This document shows, piece by piece, positions 48,594-60,200 of a stretch of DNA of 64,000 nucleotides (position 1 is the stretch's first letter; every line of letters starts with the position of its first letter). Source of the stretch: Enoplolaimus lenunculus. Taxonomy: Eukaryota; Nematoda; Enoplea; Enoplida; Thoracostomopsidae. Where the stretch lies: contig JASANG010000304.1 in NCBI GenBank assembly GCA_030248215.1, forward strand, positions 1-64,000. The letters run 5' to 3'. A program made the position numbers and the translations under genes. The notes below the pieces were generated by a model that was not told the origin of the DNA, ran no database searches, and saw only the letters and a list, made by a program, of their open reading frames with translations.

Positions 48594-50402
48594 TGTAGGT
48601 GGCTCTGCCACTCTAAACCTTTTTCAAACTAAAACTTAAAATAAAACCTTTAAATAAAACCACACCTTAAGGGAGTTCCTGGCTCCACCTAGTCTCTCTT
48701 AGAACTTAAGTTAGGCTTAGGCGTTGCTACAAGGCGTAGAATTGTTAAAATCTGTGCTATGGCGGCTGTGTCCGCAATGTAAACTTACCTGTGGCCCTGC
48801 GTGGCCGTTGAATGGTTGTTGAATATTCTTGCATATCTCGTTGGCCGTATTTGCTGGAAAGGACATAGCTAGGCTATGTCAGCACCAAATGGTGCTTGTT
48901 AATTGGTTATCGTACAGGTGATTGTTGTTGTTGTTGTAGGTGGAGTGTTGTACCGGATGTGTGGCTCTGGACCTCAACCGCATAGCGGACACCCAATTGT
49001 GGGTGTCGGCGATATGCAAATGAGGCCGAGACGCGTATGGGGTAGCCGGGACCGGAATCATTCTTAATCTGGAGCTAGTGAAAGTCAGTCGGTTATACAT
49101 TTACTTGTTAACCTCGCATTGGGGTTTAAAAATTTTAAGCCGTTTATTAGCTACAGGCTAATTTGCATAATTATTTAAGCCTAAATTAGGACTTTCCACA
49201 ATATTTCACTAATTATTACAGTTAGAAGCAATTATTACAGTTAGAAGCAATCTAATTTTAGCATTAAAGGGTTTTTGGGTGGATGGAATTTGAATAAATA
49301 GTTTACGAACATTCAAAGCCGATAATTGAATAGTTAGCTAATCACTAATTTGCATATTAGCTTAATTAACAATGCAAAACTATGACTTTTTAAATTATTT
49401 CAATAATTTTTATGGTTCACTGAACGTTTTTGGGTGCGAGGAATCTGAATAAATTGTTTACAAACCTCCAACCCGATAATTGATTTGTTAGCTAATAGTT
49501 AATTTGCATATTAGCTTAATTGACAAGACAAAATTAGGACTTTAAATTATTCCAAAAATTATAGGGTTGCTGAAGGGTTTTTGGGTGCGAGGAATCTGAG
49601 GAAATTGCTTACAAACCTCCAAAACCGATAAATGAATAGTTAGCTAATAACTAATTTGCATATTACCTTAATTGCTTACGTGTGTTCGAGCTTCGCTCAA
49701 TAAATGTAGTCCCACTACGACTGGTATATATATATTCCGAGTTTGTTGGTGTACATCGGTTGAAGGCGGAAGTAGATTGGGTAAGTAGGATTTGAAGTTG
49801 AATTAATCTTAGTCACGGTGGCATAGAATGCGAAGGAAACTACGGAGTACAGGCTTAATTGGAGTAGCGCAAGGCGCTTGGTTTACCCAGTATCGGATAC
49901 TGGTGTTATGTGTTAAAGGAGAATTGGGATTTATCGGAGAACCTGGGGAAACGTAGTCTAATAAATCTAACGGGGTTAGATTTATTATTCTACAACGGAT
50001 TGGACCAAATCTAACGGGGTTATAGATTGGTCGGTAAAATTTGGTGTATCTCTAACGGGGTTAGAGTGCACGGTTTATCAGGGTGTAATTCTAACAGGGT
50101 TATAATTGCACGGAGTCTGGAAATAGCAAAAGTATTGGTAACGGTGAAGCCAGTGGCTGGATTAAAACAGATTCAGGCGTCGGATTTAAGGATTCCGGCT
50201 CAGGTTGCCAGTTAAATTGCATAACCTGTGATTTACTGGTATTAAATATTGGATATTCGGTGTTATACAGGATTTGGGGTGGTATTAATAAACAATTACC
50301 GGCTGCGTTTACTAAATCAGAGCGATAAGCGGACATCGAGAAAAGGACTGCATAGGAGTGATACAGGATACAGGACTGAGCTGAAATCACGAACTTCTCA
50401 CA
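48594..50402 (+). mobile_element. Solo LTR, copy 2, carrying a nested insertion
   Basis: It starts TGTAGGTGGCTCTGCC, ends ACTTCTCACA and is flanked by TATCC at 48589-48593 and 50403-50407. It matches copy 1 at both ends and through much of its length, but includes an inverted Helentron-associated-like element at about 49107-49723. It is a solo remnant with its own target duplication and thus independent of copy 1, 174 bases away. Confidence 0.8.
49107..49723 (-). mobile_element. Helentron-associated-like element (copy 2), inverted, end-deleted
   Basis: Read on the minus strand it starts with GTCGTAGTGGGACTACAT and GAGCGAAGCTCGAAC, then about three tandem monomers with ATGCAAATTAGC. It stops at CAATGCGAGGTTAAC, lacking the hairpin tail of copies 1 and 3. 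It sits inside solo LTR copy 2. Confidence 0.65.
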
Positions 50403-50561
50403 TATCCGAAATAGAAAATGTCATTTCAGATATCCGGATATATACTGATATCCGGATAAATATCCGGCAAGACTGGCCGGATATCCGGATATGAAAAAAT
50501 ATCCGATGCCCATCACTAGTCAGAATATTAAACCAATGAGTTTGGTTTTCGGTATCAATAT

Positions 50562-50745
50562 CAGGGTTGTTGGCAGGAAAATGTTTTTTTATTTTTTCCG
50601 AGGGGTGGGAAAAATGGGACAATATTAAACGATTCTTAAATATAATTTACAACTAAAATGATATAAAATAATAGTTCGATGACATGTAACTAATTTACAT
50701 GTAACACATCAACAGTGAACGTGTGTATATGTCCACCAGAACACT
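50562..50745. repeat. Dispersed repeat, copy 2 (CAGGGTTGTTGGC family)
   Basis: It shares CAGGGTTGTTGG, AATATTAAACGATTCTTAAA and GTGTGTATATGTCCACCAG with the block at 44978-45195, in the same order. Confidence 0.65.
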
Positions 50746-50935
50746 AATTAGTAAAAGGCTATCTTACAAATCTGGCAATCTGTGAAGGAACATTTGAATT
50801 TCCCATAAACACAGAACCCATGAGCTCACAACTTTTGAACTCAAATCCCCCACGCTAAGAGATTTCTTATCATACACCAAAACAGTCCAAAATGTGCTTT
50901 AAGGGATTCTAGCTGTTTGAATAATGAACAGCTTA

Positions 50936-51138
50936 CAGTGCAAAAAAATGGTGGGTCAAATTGACTCCCTCCGAAATAGGCTTTTCCTGACTACACAAAC
51001 CGAGTCAAAATTCGACGTCCGCCAGAGTCAAATTAAGTCGAATTTGACTCAGGCTGGGTCGAAATTTGAATCAGTTTGTATAGTCAGGAAAACCTATTTC
51101 GGAGAGTGAAGTTGACTCACCATTTTTTGCTTGTAGTG
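50936..51138. mobile_element. Foldback MITE of about 200 bp
   Basis: The two halves are nearly perfect inverted repeats of about 85 bases: AAAAAATGGTGGGTCAA at the left against TTGACTCACCATTTTTTG at the right, with AGTCAGGAAAACCTATTTCGG mirrored inside. Ends read CAGTGCAA and TTGTAGTG, close to the CACTA/EnSpm type of terminus. No target duplication was clear. Confidence 0.7.
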
Positions 51139-51799
51139 TGGGGTTGGGGGCGACAACCCCATCTTGCTTAGTGTTCTTTCAAAATGCCGAAGGTTCAAGG
51201 AAGCCGCAGCCTTCCCCCCGAGAGAGAAAATGAACAAAATTGATTCAAAAATTTTGATTGTTGCAGAAAATACATTTATTTCGTGAAATTAATAGTAAAT
51301 TTAGGTGCGCTAAAACAGTCATCAAACGCAAAAAATAACACAACTCAACTCAGCGCGTCACTTTTACACAATAATGTATAGACAGCGGGCAATAGCTTAT
51401 CCAAAGGATGGCGGGCGGGCGTACGCCCCTCGTCAGAATTTTTTATCATAAGTAACGTCAATACAATTATCCCCTCGGAAATCTTTTGGTGATACAATGA
51501 TCAGGTCCCTACCTTACAATTTTACCCCCTCAGAAAAAATTTTGGTGAAAAATTGCATTTCTGGATTCACCGGTAAAAGCAGGGTACCACTAAAAGTAAC
51601 ATGGACTGATGTTTGTACGATTTAGTGTAAGTAGGTATATTTTAGTGAGGTTCTTTTGTCTTGGAACGTAAAACGACTCATATATAGTGCGAGAGAAGGG
51701 TGAATGGCTTTCGATAGAACCTCTGTTGCAGTGGTTTAAATCAGACGGAGACAAATCAAATCAACTCAATCTCAGGCGGCCAACGAAAGTATTTATTAG
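51139..51799. other. Unassigned intergenic DNA
   Basis: It contains repeated CCCCTCGGAAATCTTTTGG and CCCCTCAGAAAAAATTTTGG blocks near 51470-51550 but no supported gene. Confidence 0.4.
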
Positions 51800-52697
51800 C
51801 CAGTAGCAATCTTCTACACCGAATACCAAGCAGTTGTTTACGCTCATAGCAATCAGCTTGTAGGTAAGGGTACCTCCCTTAGAGCAACAAGTTAAACAAG
51901 CGCTTGAGAAACAAAAATTTAGGTTTGAAAACCCAAAAACGCAAAATCCAGTTTCGGATATCCGAAATAGTAAGTTTAGTATCGGATATCCCGATATATC
52001 CGGATTAAATATCCGGCAAGAATTGCCGGATATGAAAAAGTATTCGATTCCCATCACTAGACCGTACGGTTTGTGCATCGCAAGTTTATGACACGATGTT
52101 CGACTACAAATGCAGCTGTTACATACCCGACGACACACCAGATACCCCTGAGTTGCATTCGTTTAACGGAACACGGTCTGTGAAACCAATGTGCTCTGGT
52201 TTTACAACGGATCGCCTGAAAAATATATCCAAATCGATTCTCGATTTCATTAATTCCGCAATTGACAACCAATAGACTTTACTCTTATAATCCATCAGCG
52301 GATGTAATCGCCATCCGAAGTTCAAAACCAATTGCGCTATGAAAGATTCAAGACAAATAAAACATGGTAAATAGTACAACTGCATAATCTGACTCTTCCG
52401 GAAGCTTCTTCTAATGACAACTTCTGAATCGCCAGCGAAAAGGTGAATCGATCTGATGCTTCAATTATCAAACAACGTTATGTAAATCTTTGGCCAAGTT
52501 ATATGGTTCGCGAAAGCAAACTCTACCCTCCCACTCAGCTTTTCATCAGTTTAGCAGGGTTGGTTTCACTGTTTATCGTCGTTTCGGTGTTGTCCCTTTC
52601 TCGAGCACTGGTTAAGATGCTCTGTTGTTCGTTTAACCAAAAGCCCCACGTGAGCATTGGTAAAAACGTAAAAAAAACACAATGCGACATTGACTAG
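51800..52697 (+). CDS. Possible DEG/ENaC-like channel fragment, three pieces
   Basis: Three plus-strand open pieces resemble the second half of a degenerin/ENaC/ASIC channel in the right order. Piece one, 51800-51863 (after TTTATTAG), encodes FYTEYQAVVYAHSNQLV and ends at a GTAAGG donor. Piece two, from 52061, stays in phase and encodes TVC then KCSCYIPDDTPDTPEL, like the C-x-C...TPE stretch of ASICs; it stops at 52275. Piece three, about 52440-52697, has a hydrophobic segment QLFISLAGLVSLFIVVSVL with SLS, in the place of the second membrane helix. The joint between pieces two and three is not resolved, the glycine motif before the helix is degenerate, and no N-terminal half is seen. It may be a pseudogene or a chance resemblance. 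Confidence 0.3.
51864..52060. mobile_element. TATCCGGA-type MITE that coincides with an intron
   Basis: This uninterrupted copy begins near AGGGTACCTCCCTTAGAGC and ends GATTCCCATCACTAG. CGGATAT motifs are iterated inside. Its left edge supplies or abuts the GTAAGG donor and its right edge CACTAG ends in AG, so its limits equal those of the proposed intron between the first two channel-like pieces. Confidence 0.55.
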
Positions 52698-52699
52698 TC

Positions 52700-53389
52700 A
52701 CACGGTCTTGTGGCTTTAGTTTATAGGGAAACGACAATAAAATTATTTAATTTTTAAAATAAGCAAAAAGCTTTCACTCGAATATAGAACAGTACTCGAA
52801 AAAAACCGCGCGATTATTACCCGTACGAGCAATCCAAGCATATTTAGGCTAAGGATTTATACCAAACGCCCGAGACCAGCCGTCACCTCCGGTAGAATGT
52901 TAGTTGGAGGTTCCGGCAATGTGCAAGTGCGGCGTTCGAACTTATATAGACTTGTCGGCACGTTGTGTGCTAGGAATTAGGAAATCCTATTACCAGCAGA
53001 CTGTACTGCGGTGACACCGTCTCAATGCCACGTTGCACAAGTTTAGTCTGACCGCAAGTATTTATTAAAATATTTTAAATTTTGTTTGAATAATTCCAAG
53101 CCTCAGCCAATAACAATTATCAGAATAATTTATTTAGCATTTCATTTGGTTAGGTTACAAATCGTTACCAAAGCAACTATGTGCAACCGCAACATTCTAC
53201 CACTCACCTTTAATGCTTGATCTTTATACAATCAACAAACCAAATCCACTGTTTCAGCAAAAAGTTCTCCGCATAAGCATCGATTTAGGCAACTATGAGC
53301 AAGTTGTGACTACCACTCATAGCACTCAATATCACAGTAAATGCATATATACAGAATTCATTATAAACCGTGCATAACTTCCACCATTT
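52700..53389. other. Unassigned intergenic DNA
   Basis: No gene, transposon terminus or tandem array was recognised on either strand. Confidence 0.4.
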
Positions 53390-53955
53390 AACCCCTTGTC
53401 ACATTGAGTTGCCTATAGGCAACTCAGCGCAGTGTATATACGGTAAATAATATATATCGCACCGTGTTTAACAATTGCAACACGTATACATAGTACTAAA
53501 TCACCACAAGACGTGAGAGCCCCCTCGGGCTTGAGCGTCAAGTTCCTATAGCTGAGTGGTGATGGTATACGCCTCCCACTCCAGTCACTGGAGTTCGAAT
53601 CCTAGCATAAAAGTAGGCCTCAGGGGAAATAGAAAATATTCATGTGAGAAACGGTTAAGCGAAAAATTTTCAGTTTACTATCTATAACCCCTTCTCACAT
53701 TGAGTTGCCTATAGGCAATCCAGCGCAGTGTATATACGGCAATAATGTATATCGCACCGTGTTTAACAATAGCAACACGTATACATAGTACTAAATCACC
53801 ACAAGACGTGAGAGCCCCCTCGGACTCGAGCGTCAAGCTCCTATAGCTGAGTGGCGATGGTATACGCCTCCCACTCCAATCACTGGAGTTCGAATCCTAG
53901 CATAAAAGTAGGCCTCAGGGAAAATAGAAAATATTCATGTGAGAAATGGTTAAAG
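53390..53955 (+). mobile_element. Tandem pair of tRNA-derived SINE-like units, 296-bp period
   Basis: Two similar units begin at about 53390 and 53686. Each has a hairpin near its start (GAGTTGCCTATAGGCAACTC in the first) and a tRNA-like part (near 53541 and 53837) with A-box-like TAGCTGAGTGG and B box GAGTTCGAATCC. Each ends GAAAATATTCATGTGAGAAA. Head-to-tail SINE copies are uncommon and suggest duplication of one insertion with its flank. Confidence 0.7.
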
Positions 53956-54043
53956 TCTAAAACAGCCTTCACTTGCCTCATATCCATCCACAATCTACGG
54001 TTTGGTTAACTTTTATAATGCATAGACCGTCATCCTAGCTCAT

Positions 54044-54232
54044 GTTAGCACCGACCCATGTTACTTTTACGGCCATTCCAATTTCTCGTAAGACAGCAAA
54101 TGAGTAGGCTTCATTTTAAACCACATTTTTTGCTTACTTATTCTTGCACGTTTTTAAGCTTTTAGCCTTTTGGCTTAGGATTACGCTTTACGTAAAGTTA
54201 CGGCCTTAAAAGTAACATTAGCCTTAGCACCC
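54044..54232. mobile_element. TAAGCC-family MITE abutting the SIN1 stop codon
   Basis: Ends carry CCATGTTACTTTTACGGCC and, inverted, AATGTTACTTTTAAGGCC, with GCTTAGGATTACG-type repeats inside. The right terminus runs into the last codons of SIN1: its stop codon (54224-54226) lies in GCCTTAGCACCC at the edge of the element. Relatives lie at 44690-44820, about 56650-56765 and 57425-57600. Confidence 0.6.
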
Positions 54233-57200
54233 AACATTTTTTGTCACATCGAAACTATGCAACCGGTTCATAATTGCCGCTGTAGCTGAATTTCGCACAT
54301 TGGTAGTACCTCCTTCACTACAATTCCGGTTATGTCCCTTGTTCTGAACCGTTGTTACAGAGGCTGCTTTTCCCAAACCAGACGGCATACGCTTCAAATA
54401 ATCGTTTCTTGTTTGAGTTGCGGCCGCATCCAAAAACCGACAAATATGCGTAACAATTTCTTCACCGGTACTCCTATCCGAAACATCGAACAAGTGTGAC
54501 CGCCACCCCCCAGGGTAATTATTACTACGGTTAATCACAGTTGGAGTTTTTGAGTTATTTCCAGTTCCGGGCGAAACAGATCCGGTCCCGGGCACAAAAC
54601 CAGGATTTTTCGGTTTTCGATGAATCAAGCGGAATGATGCAGTATTTGAATTTGGTGACCGACCTACAAAATACTAATAAAATAATACATTCGTCTAACT
54701 ACATAATCTTAGCTAGTATTATTCACAAATGACTACGGTATCTATCACCACTTAGCGTAACAGTTTCACACGAACGATCGACGCCATCTTGCACAGAAAC
54801 TTTGGCAATTTCTGTTTTATTTCTATCACGAAAACTTATCAAACATTCTATATAATAGTATCTTGAACTGAAAACACATTCTTTAAGCTGGATAAGGGTA
54901 TTGCTAAAGTTGCCGAACGGCAGTGGATGGCACCGCGTGCCATGTGAAAAATATATTTTCACACCACACGAGTGCATCTCTTTTATTCAACCTTAATTCC
55001 AAACTGCCTAAAAATAGCCGTCACTTACCTTTAAACGAAAATGGTTCACTAAGCTCTGCGCCACCGATGCACTCAATCGAATATACCAAAGCTCCGTGAC
55101 CTGTCAAAAATGGCTTTTGAATTCCATTCAACAAACGATCTGTTGTTGACTGCTTCCTTGCCCGAAACGGAATGATTTCAATACGATCTGAGCAAATCAC
55201 TACAAATACCACAACGGCGAACATCGTAATTTGGGCACTGTTTCAGCTAGTTTTCACATTCAGATCACATTATATACAACCAGTATGCAACAGTAGTGTC
55301 TAAAAATCAAGCTCCTAGTTCTACAAATATTTGACCCAATTCTACTAGTGTATACCACTAAAGGTTAAACGCCCGCCATACGTTATTTGAACAACGTTCC
55401 AGCTGTTATCTGCTGACTTTGATACTAAACAAGAAAAACAGTTTCAAAATAAGTACGTACAAATAACCTAGGCGGCCACGGCTACCGGCCTTTTAATTAC
55501 TTCCAGACTGAGTACCCCTCAAGTTAATTTATCCATCCATCCCAATCGCATTCAGCTAAATTACAAACCTAAATGAACATCAGTATTTGGAAATAATTTC
55601 CCATGCGACATCGAAACAGCATAAAAATGACACGACGGCTGTAGAAGCAGTGGTGAATGAATTTCATCCGACAGCGCAGTATGTTGCGTATTCAGCAATA
55701 TGGTGCTATCATCGTGACTAGGACTATAACTATGACCACCAAGCCGAGGGGATCGGCCAAAAAATCCACCGGTTCTGCTCGCTTTTGATATTGTTGAGAT
55801 TTTGGGGCTCAGGGCGCTTGCTGGGCTGCGCTGTTGTTGAGTAGAACCCGACGTAGCGCTGCTAACACTTGTACATTTCCCATATTCTTCGCCGTCTAAT
55901 GCATCAGGCATTCGGCAACGAGAGGCTGTAACAAAACATATAATACTAAGTGGTCAAACAAGACATAGGTAGAATATTGTGAAGGAAATAGCGCGAACGA
56001 AAAATCGATTGTAATTTACGCATTCAAAAATTCAGTATACAAATTTAATCCAGTGAGGATCTGGTCAGTTTCGAAATTTTCTTGACCTGCATACAAGACA
56101 GGCATTCCAATATTATTCCGACGTCATGATGTATACAATCTGACATGCGGCATGTGAATATTGTATTTTGACATCATGATGTACTCTATCTGTTACGTGG
56201 CATCAGAATATTTATTGTGACGTCATGGCGTACACTATCTGTTATTAAAGATACCTAATATTACATGAAATCTGTTAAACATATTGTGCAACTATGTATT
56301 TGAAGGTTTCTTTGAAAAGAACGGAAGAACCAAAATAAACCAAATTCCGTCATTTTCTTTATAGGTGGAGACACGAATAACTTGCTACAAAGCAGAAGCC
56401 GCTAATACTTTGAACTAAAAAACAGAATAATATAGGGTCGCAAATTATATTCATGTCTAATTTGAAAACAAAAAGACCAAACATAACTTACCACTAGCAC
56501 GAACAACATAGAATCGATTCGTTTTCGCTGAGCTGACAATTGCATCTAATGGCAAAGCTTTCCCGGGTTCAGAATAAGCTTCAATGTTGTATTCGTATAC
56601 TGTATAATATATAAAGCGTGTGTAATAACAGTGTCAGATTTTATATTAACAATTAGGGCCCATGTTAACTAGGCCTGCCTACTAAACCTAATATAAACAA
56701 TTTAAGTCTGCAACTTTAAGCTGTAATAATATGCCTACGCAAGAACATAAGCCTAAAATCCTAATGCGATTATAATTAGCATGTACCACAATTAGAGAGG
56801 TGCCATCCAAACCAGAAAAACGATATTATCGTACATGGCGTTTATATGTACATTCTTTAGACTGACTGATGGGTAAATAAAAAACTAAATGCAAAAGAAC
56901 TAATTACATTTCATAAAAGAAAACATAGCTAAAAATGAAATTTCAAGTTGCAAAGCTTACCGACTCTTGAAGGCGAACGTTGAGAGCTTGATTGAATATT
57001 CATGCTTTGCATGCGGTCAAGCGTTATATCTCGAACTTTTCGAAGCGTAGTTTTTCGCGGATCATCGATTGTAATTTCTGTTTCGCCACGATCAAAACAC
57101 CTTAAACAACTACAAAAATACTAAGATCTATGGTTGCGCTGATTGTCGAAAAGTATCGGAATCGAAACTGCAAATAATTCCCGATTTTCTACAGATACTT

Positions 57201-60200
57201 TTTACTCTTTAATCTGTGCGTTCAATCAGAAAACTCTGGTGTCGCTAGTCTTTGTGTCTAAAAATTGATTGCAATGAGTCGTTCTCATAAAATTATAACC
57301 GTTTGTGATGGGATAGGCATCTGCAAAATTTTAAAATATAACAGATCGGCATCGGCAAAAACTTTGGTATCGGCACATCACTACAAAGGTCAATGTTAAT
57401 TTAATGCCGTACCGGTAGATTAAGCCATTCCTAAGCCTAAGCCTAAGCGTTGCAAAAGCGTATTCCTAAGATTAAGCTTAAGCCTAAGCCTAAAGTCTAA
57501 GCAATAAATGTAGTCTAGAATATAATCCTACTTTTTTACAGACCAGCAGAAGCCGGGGCGGCCCTAAAAGTAATATGGGCCACTACTGTTCACAAAAATA
57601 TATTAGTTAATTTCACAGAAACTGCAACAAAAGCACTAATACTGGAGATTGTGTATTACTTTAAACCACAATCACTAGTTTTAACACACTGTTCATCCCA
57701 GATCCGCAAGTACTGCACTTCGTTTGCTCGAAAACCTATTACAAACTGGCGATAGGCGCTACACATATTTCAGAATACAGACGCAGATATCACAATTTCA
57801 CCCTTTAAATTAATTCTACGATTATAATCTTACATAACTAGCTTTATGGTGTTTCGTAAATCTTACACTTGAAACACATTTTTCGAGCTGTCGAGTATTT
57901 CAGCCATCGCAGACTCAATTGATCGCTGTTGTGCATCGCTGTCTGATTCTTTGAACGGCAACAACGCCAGATACGGGAATCCAAATTTACCAATCCGCTC
58001 GTTGGAGTCTAACGGGGGCAGGTCATCATCAATTTCACCGGTTTCGTCCGCCATATACAACGCGTATGCTTTAACGTTTGGTCTACAAAAGTGCAAAGAT
58101 TTGACATTAAAAATAATTGTACACAGACCTGTTGTCAGAGTGGCTAAGATAAACTTGTGTTAAAGCCACGTGACAAAATTTTGACCACCTGGAAAAGATT
58201 TTAGCTTCAGTATTGGAAGTCCTGCAAAATCAATGCATTCCCATCATACACTTAATACCCTCTCTTGTCTTCCGGACAGTCGCACTAGGTAGTGACGGAC
58301 TAAATTACACAACATTCGAAGTTAAAACAAAATAGCAGAGTGCACGCATTTGATCATTTTCCGACCACAGTAGTAACAATATATTGAATTACACCGGCCC
58401 ATTTTGTCTAGTGCTTAAGGTCAGTTCTAATCACACGTTTTCTGTAATCTTTTGGACGCTGGAGCAAACTCTTTATAGTCATATTATTTTATTGGTGACA
58501 GAAACAAAAGAGCAAAGGTAGCATTAACCACGATTACCGTTAGAAAGCAGTCTACCAAAGTTTTAAGCCGTGGTCGCATGAACGAAAGATTTGTGCTTCA
58601 AACCCGAGTTTCTGTATAACATTTTTCAAACAACATTAAACTTTTTGAATTTTACAACATAATCGCCTGTAACAACAGGTATGCATAGCTTCAAGCTGTA
58701 CCTCTACTGCTTTCTATATGATTCCGCACCTGGACCCAAAGTTGTCTTCAAAGAACAGTGGATGTCAACTTCAAAAGTTTCCTAAAATACTTGAAACACG
58801 GCCTATACGCCATGCTACAAAGCCGTGCAGAACTGAACTGAGTTGCACTTACTCTAATGCGACTGCACGATAGTCCTCCGTACACAAATATGCGACTAAG
58901 CCTACAGCATCAGATACAAACGCAGTTGCATCGATATGAATTGAAATTGGAAAATATCGACCAGAAAAACTATCTTGGTTGCTGTCTGAATTCTGTACCC
59001 AAACATTAATTTTCTTCGATAACGCGCAATAATTGATCTGAAACTCAATATTAGTAAATAACCATTCCAAAAAGGTTACAATATTTGCGCTAGCAAAAAT
59101 ACCATTTTTTGAAATTGCATAACTGCTCCGTTTTCGTTTCCACTGATTTGAGTTATGACCACTATCCGCTTCCAGAATTTTTGCTATTCGTTAATTGACT
59201 CCGCGGAAATCAGCAACATACATACTTTCCAACGATGCAAATTTTGTCAAAAGAGGAACATGAATAACAATTAACATTTTGCAAGGAATTCCAGTCGAAC
59301 CAACAATTCAAGGGTAACCACTGGTTGTATTATGCCGATCAGACCAAATGTATCACAAACTTCTCAAAAATTCCACATCAGAATGCACCCAAAGACCATC
59401 TCTGACTTACAGACGCATCATATCTTGCGTATTCGGTAAATGGATTCTTAGGCATAACCGGATGTTGTAGGCCTTGTTCGATCAGTAGCGCAATAGCACT
59501 TTTCTTTTCACTGCCACTGCTGTCAGCTGTTGAGCGCCTGGTACAAACAGGCCTTAGCCGAAATGCGTCGCTGTCTGTAACTACAAAACGCCCTCCTTGC
59601 CACTCATAACACATCAGCTGATCTGCTCGAATGTTTTAAAATAATTAACCAATTTGCTTCCTGTTAATAAAAGAGTATTAAGGTAAATAACAAGAGTAAG
59701 TTGACTTATTTCTGGACATTTTATATTAACCACTGAAAGCGTACGCGAGGCGTTTTAAGGTCAAACCAACTTTGTGATTTTTATCCAGGTTTTAATATAG
59801 CAAAGAGGCAAACTTGTGTCTAAATCTGCAGCTGTCAAAACTGTACTCTTTATTACAGTAGACGTGCTAAAGAAAATTCAATACGGCGGCAACACAGATC
59901 ATATCAAATTGTTATCAGGTAATAAAATTTTGGTATCTCTCAAAACAGTGTCTTTTCCAAAACCCTACCTACACCGAAAGGGGTTATATTTTGCAAAACG
60001 TGACAAGGGAAAGTTGCCTGTGTTGCCAACAGAAAAGTTCCTAGAAATAGAACCGACTAGAGAATCACTAAGAGAGGTTGACTCTCAAACTACTGGCTAC
60101 GTTCTTACCTATACCAGCATCATTCTCATTTAAACAACATAACTCCAGTCCTACTTGAATCGTCGCTTCTACAATCACTAAGAGAGGTTGACTTTCCAAT

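Larger units (their letters stand above)
48490..50518. mobile_element. TATCCGGA-type MITE split by a solo LTR
   Basis: The left part (48490-48593, CAGGGTGCTTCCTTTAGAGC onward) and right part (50403-50518, ending CGATGCCCATCACTAG) belong to one MITE; the uninterrupted copy at 51864-52060 shows the pre-insertion sequence across the junction. The solo LTR occupies 48594-50402. Confidence 0.75.

Noticed and set aside
47262-50402. Two LTRs close together, as if the ends of one retrotransposon
   Set aside because: Each has its own five-base duplication (GTCAC and TATCC), they lie only 174 bases apart, and each sits in a different MITE. They are two independent solo LTRs.
57425-57520. Interstitial telomere from chromosome fusion
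   Set aside because: The TAAGCC runs are short, degenerate and bounded by MITE termini also seen at 54 kb.
59816-60133. 105-codon plus-strand frame in SIN1 intron 3
   Set aside because: It starts at a non-ATG codon, runs antisense into the 110-bp duplication, and shows no known domain.
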